64,000 nucleotides of DNA from Mycolicibacterium frederiksbergense (GTDB lineage Bacteria > Actinomycetota > Actinomycetes > Mycobacteriales > Mycobacteriaceae), in assembly GCF_012223425.1 (NCBI RefSeq), contig NZ_CP038799.1, positions 2,666,001 to 2,730,000 of the forward strand, in the 5' to 3' direction. The notes under the pieces were generated by a model, which worked only from the letters and a program-made list of their open reading frames with translations, ran no database searches and was not told where the DNA came from. Positions 8,063 to 16,490 of the stretch are shown here, in pieces. Each line of letters starts with the position of its first letter. Position 1 is the first letter of the stretch. A program made the translations under genes and the position numbers.

Positions 8063-8129
8063 CGTCGATTAGTGCGACTAACCGAAAGGTGTTGCGGGGG
8101 AGAGATTTTGGTAGGTCGCCTAATCGACG
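8063..8129. repeat. Large inverted repeat between HNH gene and SDR gene
   Basis: CGTCGATTAG (8063-8072) and CTAATCGACG (8120-8129) are perfect 10-base arms. Similarity continues inward as GCGACTAACC against GGTAGGTCGC with small mismatches, giving arms of about 20 bases around a loop of about 26. The octamer AGTGCGAC also occurs at 8012 and 8071. It could be a terminator for the minus-strand SDR gene that ends at 8134, or a remnant of an element end. Confidence 0.55.
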
Positions 8130-8133
8130 AGGA

Positions 8134-9000
8134 CTACGTCCGCGCCGGTCCACCCCGGATCGTGAACGACCCGGCGTCATCGATCGCGTCGATCTCGGCG
8201 GCGAAGGCCTCCGCGGTCGGAGCCTCCAGATCCACACCGGCCGTCTCGGCGATGAACACCCGCGAGACGTGCTTGCCGCCGACCCGGTAGATGTTGGCGG
8301 TCCGCTCGCAGCTCTCGTGCGCCAGATAGACGACCACGGGGGTGACGTCCTCGGGATCCAGATCCTTCACCAACTCGGTCATGGTGTTCTCCGTCATCCG
8401 CGTCCTTGCGATGGGGGAGATGGCGTTGACTCGAATGTTGTTGCGCTGCCCCTCGATGGCCAGCACATTCATCAGCCCGACCAGGCCGGTCTTGGCCGCC
8501 CCATAGTTCGACTGCCCGAACGTCCCGAACAGGCCGGACCCGGAGGTGGTCATGACGATGCGTCCGTAGTCCTGCTCCCGGAACACCGGCCACACCGCGC
8601 GAGTGACGTTGAAGGCGCCCCGTAGGTGCACATCGAGAACGGCATCGACCTGATCGGCGGTCATGTTCTTGAACGCGGCGTCCCGCAGGATGCCGGCATT
8701 GTTGATCAGCACATCCACCCGGCCGAAGGCCTCGGTCGCGGTGCCGATGATGGCTTTGCCGCCCTCATCGGTGGCCACCGAATCGGTGTTCGCGACCGCC
8801 GAGCCGCCCGCGGCGGTGATTTCGTCGACCACGGCCTGCGCCGCCGACGTCGCCGGCCCGGTGCCGTCCACCGCCGCGCCGACATCGTTGACCACCACAT
8901 GGGCTCCGCGTCGGGCGAACTCCAGAGCGTGACAACGCCCGAGGCCGCCGCCCGCACCGGTCACGACAACAACCCGGCCATCGAAATTCAAGGGGGACAA
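8134..9000 (-). CDS. SDR family dehydrogenase (3-hydroxyacyl-CoA / 17-beta-HSD4-like)
   Basis: A 288-residue short-chain dehydrogenase with TGAGGGLG near residue 16 and the NNAG motif, and an active site with Ser in MTTSGSG and YGAAK about 13 residues later. The segment VVVNDVGAAVDG resembles the peroxisomal multifunctional enzyme type 2/HSD4 branch, whose members oxidise 3-hydroxyacyl-CoAs or steroid hydroxyls. A TTG start at 9000 is chosen because CAGGAG sits at the right distance and the ALDH stop lies 4 bases upstream. It is last in a TetR-ALDH-SDR operon, so it likely acts with the aldehyde dehydrogenase on one substrate. Confidence 0.85.
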   Translation of the reverse strand: MSPLNFDGRVVVVTGAGGGLGRCHALEFARRGAHVVVNDVGAAVDGTGPATSAAQAVVDEITAAGGSAVANTDSVATDEGGKAIIGTATEAFGRVDVLINNAGILRDAAFKNMTADQVDAVLDVHLRGAFNVTRAVWPVFREQDYGRIVMTTSGSGLFGTFGQSNYGAAKTGLVGLMNVLAIEGQRNNIRVNAISPIARTRMTENTMTELVKDLDPEDVTPVVVYLAHESCERTANIYRVGGKHVSRVFIAETAGVDLEAPTAEAFAAEIDAIDDAGSFTIRGGPART

Positions 9001-9004
9001 ATGA

Positions 9005-10396
9005 TCACACTCCTGCCGCGACGGCGATTGATTTGGTATCGAGGTAGCCTTCCAGACCCTCGCGGCCGAGCTCTCGGCCGTACCCACTGTCCTTGACGCC
9101 ACCGAACGGCGCGAAGGGGTCCATCGTGTAGCCCTGGTTGACGCCGAAGGTGCCGGTCTTGATCTGCGCGGCGATGGCCAGCCCACGGTCGGTGTCCGCC
9201 GTCCACACCGAGCCCGCCAGTCCGTAGCCGGAGTCGTTGGACAGTGTCACGGCCTCCCGTTCGTCGCGGTAGCCGATGACCGTCAGGACCGGCCCGAAGA
9301 TCTCCTCCTGCGCGATCCGCATCGAGTTCTGCGCATCGGCGAACAATGTCGGGCGGACATACCAGCCGCGGTCGATACCGGTGGGAGCATCGGTGCCGCC
9401 GATGACCAGCCGAGCACCCTCATCCTGGCCGATCCGGATGTAGTCGAGCACCCGCTGCTGTTGACGCCGGTTCACCAGCGGCCCGAGCTGGGTCTGCGGA
9501 TCGGTCGGGTCGCCGACCGTGAGCGTGGCCATCTCCGCGGCGAGCGCGTCGACGAACTCCTGCTGCCGGGCGGCCGGCACGAGGATGCGGGTCAGCGCAT
9601 TGCAGATCTGGCCGCTGTTGGACAGGCTGGCCGAGCGCACCCCGGCCGCGACCGTGGCGGGGTCGGCATCGTCGAGGATGATGGCCGCGGACTTGCCGCC
9701 GAGTTCCAGGCTCACCTTGGTCAGATTGGCCGCACACGCGGCGGCGACCGCCTTACCGACCGCGGTGGACCCGGTGAAGGAGACCTTGTCGATCCCGGGA
9801 TGGCTGACCAATCGCTCGCCGACCGTGTTGTCGCCGGGCAGCACCGTCACCACCCCGGGCGGTAGACCCACCTCCTCGAACAGCTTCACCAGAAACAGCG
9901 CGTCCAACGAGGTTTCCGGCGCCGGCTTCACGATGACCGCGCACCCGGCCAGCAGCGCGGGCACCAGCTTGGCCATGGTCAGGAACTGCGGCATGTTCCA
10001 CGGCACGATCGCGGCCACCACGCCGACGGGTTCCTTGCGGATGTGGATATCGGCGCCGAAGAAGCCGGGCCGGACCTCCTGCCAGTCGTAACCCTGCGCG
10101 GTATCGCAGAACGCGCCGATCATCATGGCGGGCAGGCCGACCTGCGCGCGCTGCGCGAAGGTGATCGGCGCGCCGATCTCGGCCGTGATCAGCTGAGCGA
10201 TCTCCTTGCCGTGCGCGCGATAGACATCGGCGAACCGGCGCAGCACCTCGACACGCTCACCCGGTGCCATCCGCGGCCAGGGCCCGGTGTCGACGGCGGC
10301 GCGCGCCGCGGTCACGGCGGCGTCGATCTCTGCGGCGGTGGAGATCGGGACCTCGGCGAGCAGTTCCTCGGTGTGCGGAGAAACCAGTTCGAGCAC
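9005..10396 (-). CDS. Aldehyde dehydrogenase (NAD(P)-dependent)
   Basis: A 463-residue ALDH superfamily enzyme. It has PWNMPQ in the cofactor region, FTGSTAVGKAV, LELGGKSA (general-base Glu) and NSGQICNA with the catalytic Cys. The C-terminal GGVKDSGYGRELG is typical of ALDHs acting on small or aromatic aldehydes. GTG 10396 is preferred because GAGGGGGC lies seven bases upstream; an alternative TTG sits at 10417. It follows tetR by about 50 bases on the same strand and runs into the SDR gene, so the two would convert an alcohol or hydroxyacyl intermediate to an acid. Confidence 0.87.
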   Translation of the reverse strand: MLELVSPHTEELLAEVPISTAAEIDAAVTAARAAVDTGPWPRMAPGERVEVLRRFADVYRAHGKEIAQLITAEIGAPITFAQRAQVGLPAMMIGAFCDTAQGYDWQEVRPGFFGADIHIRKEPVGVVAAIVPWNMPQFLTMAKLVPALLAGCAVIVKPAPETSLDALFLVKLFEEVGLPPGVVTVLPGDNTVGERLVSHPGIDKVSFTGSTAVGKAVAAACAANLTKVSLELGGKSAAIILDDADPATVAAGVRSASLSNSGQICNALTRILVPAARQQEFVDALAAEMATLTVGDPTDPQTQLGPLVNRRQQQRVLDYIRIGQDEGARLVIGGTDAPTGIDRGWYVRPTLFADAQNSMRIAQEEIFGPVLTVIGYRDEREAVTLSNDSGYGLAGSVWTADTDRGLAIAAQIKTGTFGVNQGYTMDPFAPFGGVKDSGYGRELGREGLEGYLDTKSIAVAAGV

Positions 10397-10446
10397 GCCA
10401 GCCCCCTCGGGTATCAACTACTTGGCATTGAGGCCCCGAGCATACG

Positions 10447-11049
10447 TCAGCCCAGTTTGATGGCCGACATGTACATCTCCACGATGGGCCGGTACAGGTC
10501 GACGTCGTCGAGCTGGCTACCGAGGACCACCGAATCGCTGGTCGCCACGAGCACCTGAGCGAAGGTCAGCGGCGGTATGAGCAGCGTGGCGCCCAGCCGT
10601 TCCATGCCTTCGCTGATGAAGGTACTCAGTGCCTCAACGACTTCCGATCGTTTACCGGCGACCCGTTCCCGGGCCTCCGGATTGCGCAGCAGGTAGAGGG
10701 TGAACTCGTGGCCCAACGCACTGTGTTCGGCCCCGCGATCCAGGCTCAGCTGCCGCCACCGCGCCGCGATGGCGTCGAGTTCGGACGCGCCGACCTCGGT
10801 CGCCGAGGACAGTACCTCGGCGAAGTTGTCGAAATACCGCCGCCAGTACCGGTCGCTGACCGCGAAGAACAGATCTTCCTTGGTGTCGAAATGCTTGTAG
10901 ATCGCGCCCTTCGTGTATCCGGCCGTCCGGGCGATGTCGTCGAGACTGGCCGGCGCGAAGCCCTTGTCCGCGAACACTTCCTCGGCGGCGTCGAGCAGCA
11001 GGGAGCGGGTGCGCTCGAGGCGTTTCTCGCGCGTCCACTGCTCGACCAT
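10447..11049 (-). CDS. TetR family transcriptional regulator
   Basis: A 200-residue TetR protein. The N-terminal helix-turn-helix covers roughly residues 12-55 (AAEEVFADKGFAPASLDDIA, then GYTKGAIYKHFDTKEDL), followed by a helical ligand domain. ATG 11049 is used; a GTG two codons upstream is possible. It is divergent from the AveC-like gene across about 70 bases containing two inverted repeats, and heads the ALDH/SDR genes on its own strand, so it may control both transcription units. Confidence 0.88.
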   Translation of the reverse strand: MVEQWTREKRLERTRSLLLDAAEEVFADKGFAPASLDDIARTAGYTKGAIYKHFDTKEDLFFAVSDRYWRRYFDNFAEVLSSATEVGASELDAIAARWRQLSLDRGAEHSALGHEFTLYLLRNPEARERVAGKRSEVVEALSTFISEGMERLGATLLIPPLTFAQVLVATSDSVVLGSQLDDVDLYRPIVEMYMSAIKLG

Positions 11050-11083
11050 GCCCACCAGTCTGGCACAGAATCCAAGAAACCCT

Positions 11084-11111
11084 TGAGTTACTCAGATACT
11101 CATGGGTATCT
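11084..11111. promoter_or_regulatory. Twin palindromes in divergent tetR/aveC-like promoter region
   Basis: TGAGTTACTCA (11084-11094) is an odd-length palindrome with arms of five bases. It is followed at once by AGATAC (11094-11099) and GTATCT (11106-11111), perfect six-base arms around TCATGG whose centre is itself CATG. Both lie between the start codons of the divergent TetR and AveC-like genes, where a TetR operator is expected. Confidence 0.55.
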
Positions 11112-11118
11112 TGTCGTG

Positions 11119-12261
11119 GTGAGTACCGAATCGCTCAGTGACGCTGCAATACCCAGGGAGCCGGCTCCGCGGACCTCCAACCGGGTCAAGGTTCTGGCCG
11201 GTATCGGCGGCGCGATACTGGCGTTCCAGCTGTACGTATGGATCCGGTGGATCACCGGGCCCTACTTCGAGCGGGTCCCACAGGGGCCGAGCGAGCCGCC
11301 GCTGTACATGAAGATCCCGCTCATCGCGAATGCCGTGATCCTTTGGGTCGCTCTGCCTTTCGCGCTCTACTACTTCTTCATCAAGCCTTGGCGGCAAGAG
11401 CGCAGGATCACCCTGGACGGCATGCTGCTCATCTCGATGGGCCTGATGTTCTTCCAGGACCCGTTCCTCAACTACTTCAACACCTGGTGCACCTACAACA
11501 CCTGGCTGTTCAACATGGGCTCCTGGGCCCCCTACCTCCCCGGCACGACGAACCCCGAAAAACCCGGGGCGATGGTCGCCGAACCACTGCTCACCAACGC
11601 GCCAGGCTATGCCTACGGCGTGCTGCTGATCACCATCATCGGGTGCGTGATCATGCGCAAGATCAAGGCCCGGTGGCCGAACATCAGTAATCTCCGGCTG
11701 ATCCTGGTCACCTACGCCATCGCCTTCGTCTTCGATTTCGTCATGGAAGCGCTGGTTCTGCTCCCGACCGGCCTCTACACCTATCCCGGTGCCATCCAGT
11801 CACTTTCGTTCAATGCCGGTACCTACTACCAGTGGCCGGTCTACGAGGGTCTGATGTGGGGTGCAGTACAGACCGCGCTGTGCTGTCTGCGCTACTTCAC
11901 CGACGATCGCGGCCGCACCATCATGGAGCGCGGACTGGACAGTGTGCGGGGAGGATTCGTCCGGCAGCAGTTCACCCGATTCTTGGCCATCTTCGCCGGC
12001 GTCAGCGCGTGTTTCTTCTTCTTCTACAACATTCCGGCCATCTGGCTCGGGATGCACGCCGACCCCTGGCCAGAAGACCATCAGAAGCGTTCGTACTTCA
12101 ACGGCGGCATCTGCGGTGAAGGCACCGACAAGCCCTGTCCGCATCCGGATCTCCCCATGCATCTGAAGAACTCGGGATACATCAACAACGACGGGCAACT
12201 CGTGCTGCCCGAAGGGGCGACGATCCCGCCGGTCATCCCGTTCGAACGGCCCGAGCAGTGA
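11119..12261 (+). CDS. AveC-family (spirocyclase AveC-like) integral membrane protein
   Basis: A 380-residue multi-pass membrane protein with about seven hydrophobic segments, e.g. around residues 25-45, 70-92, 105-120, 165-185, 200-225 and 290-315. The segment FFQDPFLNYFNTWCTYNTW near residues 114-132 and the Trp/Asn-rich loops look like the AveC-like family, named after an avermectin biosynthesis protein; mycobacteria carry such proteins with unknown roles. It is divergent from tetR and runs by a GTGA overlap into a MoxR-type ATPase and a VWA protein. The function here is not known. Confidence 0.72.
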   Translation: MSTESLSDAAIPREPAPRTSNRVKVLAGIGGAILAFQLYVWIRWITGPYFERVPQGPSEPPLYMKIPLIANAVILWVALPFALYYFFIKPWRQERRITLDGMLLISMGLMFFQDPFLNYFNTWCTYNTWLFNMGSWAPYLPGTTNPEKPGAMVAEPLLTNAPGYAYGVLLITIIGCVIMRKIKARWPNISNLRLILVTYAIAFVFDFVMEALVLLPTGLYTYPGAIQSLSFNAGTYYQWPVYEGLMWGAVQTALCCLRYFTDDRGRTIMERGLDSVRGGFVRQQFTRFLAIFAGVSACFFFFYNIPAIWLGMHADPWPEDHQKRSYFNGGICGEGTDKPCPHPDLPMHLKNSGYINNDGQLVLPEGATIPPVIPFERPEQ

Positions 12262-13055
12262 TCGAAACCGTCCTGCCCGCAACGTTCTACCGGTCGGTCG
12301 GCGAGGAGCGCGAGGTATTCCGGGCTGCGGCGCGACGCGGATCGCCGATCCTGTTGAAGGGGCCGACGGGCTGCGGGAAGACCCGCTTCGTGGAAGCCAT
12401 GGCCCAGGAACTCGGCCGGGAGTTGATCACCGTCGCCGGACACGAAGACATGACGTCGGCCGATCTGGTGGGCAGGTTCCTGCTCAAGGGCGGCGACACC
12501 GTCTGGGTGGACGGGCCGCTGACCCGGGCGGTGCGTACGGGCGCGGTGTTCTATCTGGACGAGATCGTGGAGGCCCGCCAGGACACCACCGTGGTGATCC
12601 ACCCGCTGGCCGACCACCGGCGCGAGCTCCCCGTCGACCGGCTCGGCGTGACACTGCCTGCGGCACCGGGCTTTCAGTTGGTGATCTCCTACAACCCCGG
12701 CTACCAGAGTGTGCTGAAGAGTCTCAAGGAGTCGACCCGCCAGCGCTTCGTCGCCATCGAGCTCGGCTTCCCGCCGCCGGACATCGAGACCGAGGTTGTC
12801 GCCCACGAGGCCGGGATCGACCAGGAGACCGCCCGCACGCTCGTGCGCCTCGCGAACGCCATCCGTAACCTGGACGGCTCGCCGCTGCGGGAGGCATCGT
12901 CCACCCGGATGCTGATCCTCACCGGCGGACTGATCGCCGAGGGGCTCACTGTGCGCAGTGCGGTGCAGTCGGCGATGGTCCAGGTGTTGACCGATGACGC
13001 CGACATCGTGCGTGGGCTGGGCGAACTCGTCGATGCGATGTTGCCCCGGGCGTGA
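12258..13055 (+). CDS. MoxR-type AAA+ ATPase, CbbQ/NorQ-like
   Basis: A 265-residue AAA+ ATPase. Walker A is GPTGCGKT near residue 35, Walker B is FYLDEIVEA near residue 96, and the sensor region is VISYNPGYQ near residue 142. The C-terminal helical lid matches CbbQ/NirQ/NorQ proteins. Members work with a VWA-domain partner to insert metal cofactors or remodel enzymes such as Rubisco and nitric oxide reductase. The GTG start overlaps the stop of the AveC-like gene and the end overlaps the VWA gene start, so all three are translationally coupled. The client is unknown. Confidence 0.86.
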   Translation: MIETVLPATFYRSVGEEREVFRAAARRGSPILLKGPTGCGKTRFVEAMAQELGRELITVAGHEDMTSADLVGRFLLKGGDTVWVDGPLTRAVRTGAVFYLDEIVEARQDTTVVIHPLADHRRELPVDRLGVTLPAAPGFQLVISYNPGYQSVLKSLKESTRQRFVAIELGFPPPDIETEVVAHEAGIDQETARTLVRLANAIRNLDGSPLREASSTRMLILTGGLIAEGLTVRSAVQSAMVQVLTDDADIVRGLGELVDAMLPRA

Positions 13056-14704
13056 CGGAGCCCGACCGGCTCCGGCTGCTCGCCACGTTTGTGGCTGGCG
13101 TGTCGCTCGATGTTGCGGAGGCCCCCGGTGGGCAACCGGCGTACACCGACGGGCAGACGGTCTATGTGACCGCGGGCGCTTCCCTCGACCAGATCCGTCG
13201 CGAGATGCTGGTGCAGAGTGCACTTCTCGGCGCCGGGAGCCTGGCGCCGGAATACCTGAGAGCGATACGGGCGAGACCGTCCACCGCGCGCCGGTATCTG
13301 GCGCTGGAGGGTCGGCGGGTCATCGCCGACTTGGCGGAGCGCCTGCCGATCGCGGCCAAGCTGCTCTCCGACGGCGGCCCGCTCACCGACGGTTCCGCCG
13401 ACTCGCTGGCACTGGCACGGAGCAGGAGGCCGGTGCACGACCCGCCGGACTGGTTCGGTGTCATCAGAGCGCGGGCGGTGGTCCCCGCTGCGGGCGGTCC
13501 GGGTTCTGCTGCCGGCGAGAGTGATTCGTCTGCACTATCGACCGATGACGAGGATTCCGGGGACGAGGATGAACCGGGCGGCAAGAGCAAGATCCTCAAA
13601 CTGTTCGAGGCACCGGTCAACTCACAAGCACTGTCGGAGTTTCTGCGAAAGCTGTTCGGTGGCGCGAAATCCAACGACGAGGATGCCGCCGGAGGTGATC
13701 TGCGGGTGGGCTCGGTTCGCCAGGTGCAGCGTCTGGGGATCAACGCACGCCCGGCCCCGACACGGATCCGCTTCACCGGCACGGAGAAACCCGGGTCTGC
13801 GGTGGGTGTGCGAGGTGCCCTGTTCCCGGAATGGGACGTGCACCACAACCGGTACCGCCCCGAGTGGTGCCGGGTCATCGATTTTCCGCTCGTCAGCGAC
13901 GTCGATGTCTCGGCCGCCGAGGTACCTCAGGACGCCGTGTTGCGACAGCGGCTCGCGCGAGTAGGGCTGGGGCTGAGAAGGTTACGGGCCCGCGCAGACG
14001 GTGATGAGCTGGACACCGAAGCGCTCATCGCGATGTGTGTGGATCTGCGTGCCGGTTTCTCACCGCCGGACAATGTCTACCTCGAACGACGAAAACTCGA
14101 ACGCAACCTGGGTGTCCTGATCCTGGTCGACGCCTCCGGGTCGGCCACCGACGCCGACCCCGACGGCCTTGCCGTGCACGACCACCAGCGCCGGGCCGCA
14201 GCGACCATGGCGGCGACGCTGGAGGAGCTCGGTGACCGGGTGGCGGTCTACGCCTTTCGATCGCAGGGACGCAACGCCGTGCACCTGCCGGCCATCAAGA
14301 CGTTCGACCAGCGGTTCGGTGCGGCCCAACGAGCGCGGTTGAATCAGCTGCAACCGTCCGGATACACCCGCCTCGGAGCCGCCATCCGCGGTGCCGGGGA
14401 CATCCTGCAGAGCACAGCCGGTACCCCGAATCGGCTGTTGGTCGTCCTGTCGGACGGCTACCCCTACGACAACGGCTACGAGGGGCGATACGCAGAGGCC
14501 GATGCGCACACCGCGCTCGCCGAACTCCGGGCCGTCGGTGTGGCCTGCCTGTGCCTGTCGATCGGAGCAGGGAGCGGTGGCGAGGAGTTCCAGCGGGTCT
14601 TCGGATCGGCCTGCAATGCGGTCGGTGCGTCGCTGGCCGAGCTGAGTCCCCGGATGGACGAGCTGTTCCTCTCCGCGCTACGGGAGCTCGCCGCACCACG
14701 CTGA
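13052..14704 (+). CDS. VWA domain protein, CbbO/NorD-like partner of the MoxR ATPase
   Basis: A 550-residue protein with a poorly conserved N-terminal half, an acidic low-complexity stretch near residues 160-185 (Ser/Asp/Glu-rich) and a C-terminal von Willebrand A domain from about residue 350. The MIDAS motif DASGS lies in LILVDASGSATD near residue 361, with the later Thr in the YTRLGAAIRG region and the Asp in VVLSDGYPYD. CbbO/NorD proteins pair with CbbQ/NorQ ATPases, and the VWA metal site contacts the client. It overlaps the ATPase gene by 4 bases. Confidence 0.84.
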   Translation: MTEPDRLRLLATFVAGVSLDVAEAPGGQPAYTDGQTVYVTAGASLDQIRREMLVQSALLGAGSLAPEYLRAIRARPSTARRYLALEGRRVIADLAERLPIAAKLLSDGGPLTDGSADSLALARSRRPVHDPPDWFGVIRARAVVPAAGGPGSAAGESDSSALSTDDEDSGDEDEPGGKSKILKLFEAPVNSQALSEFLRKLFGGAKSNDEDAAGGDLRVGSVRQVQRLGINARPAPTRIRFTGTEKPGSAVGVRGALFPEWDVHHNRYRPEWCRVIDFPLVSDVDVSAAEVPQDAVLRQRLARVGLGLRRLRARADGDELDTEALIAMCVDLRAGFSPPDNVYLERRKLERNLGVLILVDASGSATDADPDGLAVHDHQRRAAATMAATLEELGDRVAVYAFRSQGRNAVHLPAIKTFDQRFGAAQRARLNQLQPSGYTRLGAAIRGAGDILQSTAGTPNRLLVVLSDGYPYDNGYEGRYAEADAHTALAELRAVGVACLCLSIGAGSGGEEFQRVFGSACNAVGASLAELSPRMDELFLSALRELAAPR

Positions 14705-14787
14705 CTACGGACTTTCAAGGGTGTGCGCGCCGGGCCCGGCGACCAAGCTGAAGTGGACGGTTCACACACTTTCCGAAAGGCGCCACA

Positions 14788-15528
14788 ATGAAGATCGTAG
14801 TTGTCGGGGGCACCGGGCTGATCGGCTCGAAGGTCGTCGCCAATCTCACCGGATTGGGCCACGACGCAGCGGGTGTCTCCCCGCGCACCGGGGTGGACAC
14901 CATCTCGGGGGAGGGCGTGGCGGCAGCGCTGGCCGGCGCCCAGGTCGTCGTCGACGTCACCAACTCACCCTCTTTCGCCGACGACGATGTGCTGGAGTTC
15001 TTCACCACCTCGACACGGAATCTGCTGGCTGCCGAGCGTGAACAGGGCGTCGGTCACCATGTGGCGCTGTCGGTGGTGGGTGCCGGCGGTGTCGCCGAGA
15101 GCGGTTACATGCGCGCCAAGGTGGCCCAGGAAACGTTGATCGCCGAATCGGGTGTCCCGTACACGATCGTTCGCGCCACCCAGTTCTACGAATTCGTGGA
15201 GGCCATCGCGGGATCGGCCGCCGATGGCGACACCATCCGGCTGCCCCACGCCGCGATGCAGCCGATCGCCGCCGAGGACGTCGCCACCGGCGTCACCCGC
15301 GCAGCAGTCGGTGAGCCGGTCAACGGCGCCATGGAGATCGCCGGACCCGAGAAGATCGCCATGGACGACTTCGTGCGCACCGGGCTGGCCGCCAAGGGCG
15401 ACTCGCGCGAGGTCATCGCCGACCCGGCGGCACCCTACTTCGGAGCCGTGATCGATGACCACAGCATCGTGCCCGCCGGCCCGGCGACCCTGTTCGAGAC
15501 CACCTTCGCGGACTGGCTGTCCGCATAG
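14788..15528 (+). CDS. NmrA-like NAD(P)-binding atypical SDR
   Basis: A 246-residue Rossmann protein beginning VVVGGTGLIGSKV (GxxGxxG), with YMRAK in place of a classical YxxxK and VRATQFYEF typical of NmrA/NAD(P)H:quinone-reductase-like atypical SDRs. GAAAGG-type ribosome binding sequence lies about 9 bases before ATG 14788. The gene stands alone after an 83-base gap, and the next gene begins 2 bases past its stop, suggesting a two-gene unit. It may be a redox sensor or a reductase; the substrate is unknown. Confidence 0.8.
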   Translation: MKIVVVGGTGLIGSKVVANLTGLGHDAAGVSPRTGVDTISGEGVAAALAGAQVVVDVTNSPSFADDDVLEFFTTSTRNLLAAEREQGVGHHVALSVVGAGGVAESGYMRAKVAQETLIAESGVPYTIVRATQFYEFVEAIAGSAADGDTIRLPHAAMQPIAAEDVATGVTRAAVGEPVNGAMEIAGPEKIAMDDFVRTGLAAKGDSREVIADPAAPYFGAVIDDHSIVPAGPATLFETTFADWLSA

Positions 15529-15530
15529 TC

Positions 15531-16490
15531 ATGTCCAGAATCCTGCTGCAGACCACCATCGCGGAGCACCCCGACGACTGGGATATCAGCCGTTTCTCAC
15601 TGCTGGCCCGGGAACTGCGTGACGCCGGACATCAGGTCCTCGCGCGCAACCGGGTCGGTGGCGCCGACGACGACCCCGTCCTCAGCCACGTCGAGAGGCT
15701 CGGCATCGACCAGCTGTGGTTGATGGCAGTCGATGTCGGCGACGGGCTCAGCGCCGCCGACGCCGAGGCGATCGTGCGGTTCCGGGAGACCGGCGGGGGA
15801 GTGCTCACCGCCCGCGATCACCAGGATCTGGGTTGCTCTCTGCTGCAGCTGGGTTCACTCGGAGCGGTCAATCAGTTCCACCGCACCGTCGACGATCCGG
15901 CGGCGCGCTGTGACGACCAGGACAATCCCGATATCGCCTGGCCCAATTACCATTCCGGCGCCAACGGCGACTACCAGCCGGTGCTCGGTGACGGCCCCGT
16001 GCATGAGTTGCTGCGCACCGGGCAGACCCGCAGCGGGCGGATCGAGTGGTTCCCCGCCCACCCGCACGAGGGTGCGGTATCGGCAGACATCCCGTATGCC
16101 AGTGTGCTGGCTGAGGGCCGCAGTGCCCACACCGGCCGGCGGTTCAATCTGGCGGTTCTGCTCGACGGCGAGACGACTTCCGACGGAGGGAGGCTGGGCC
16201 GGGCGCTGGCGGCGTCCACCTTCCACCACTTCGCTGACTACAACTGGGATCTCGGCTACGGGGCGCCGAGCTTTGTCACGGAGGCGCCCGGTACCGGCAT
16301 CGGCGAGGATCCGTACCCGCTACTGGCGTTCAAGGATTACGTGCGCAGTATCGCCGAGTGGCTGTCACCCTCGCCGCCGATCAGCAGCAGTTCGTCACCG
16401 GTGGCGAAGATGTCCCCGGGTTTCGGGATCAGCACGGTGTCACCGCGCAGCAATGTCACCAGCGCGGTGTTGGGCGGTAGCTCCAGCTGA
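15531..16490 (+). CDS. Conserved hypothetical protein, possibly amidotransferase-like fold
   Basis: A 319-residue soluble protein with no recognisable catalytic signature. The pattern ILLQTTIAEHPDDWDISRF and then IVRFRETGGGVLTARDH resembles the alternating strand/helix layout of class I amidotransferase or ThuA-like folds, but I cannot assign it. It contains several His/Trp-rich stretches (e.g. FHHFADYNWDLGYG). The last 50 or so codons, Ser/Pro-rich, are antisense to the TrkA-like gene, so the functional protein probably ends near residue 269 and the rest is read-through of a missing stop. Confidence 0.65.
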   Translation: MSRILLQTTIAEHPDDWDISRFSLLARELRDAGHQVLARNRVGGADDDPVLSHVERLGIDQLWLMAVDVGDGLSAADAEAIVRFRETGGGVLTARDHQDLGCSLLQLGSLGAVNQFHRTVDDPAARCDDQDNPDIAWPNYHSGANGDYQPVLGDGPVHELLRTGQTRSGRIEWFPAHPHEGAVSADIPYASVLAEGRSAHTGRRFNLAVLLDGETTSDGGRLGRALAASTFHHFADYNWDLGYGAPSFVTEAPGTGIGEDPYPLLAFKDYVRSIAEWLSPSPPISSSSSPVAKMSPGFGISTVSPRSNVTSAVLGGSSS

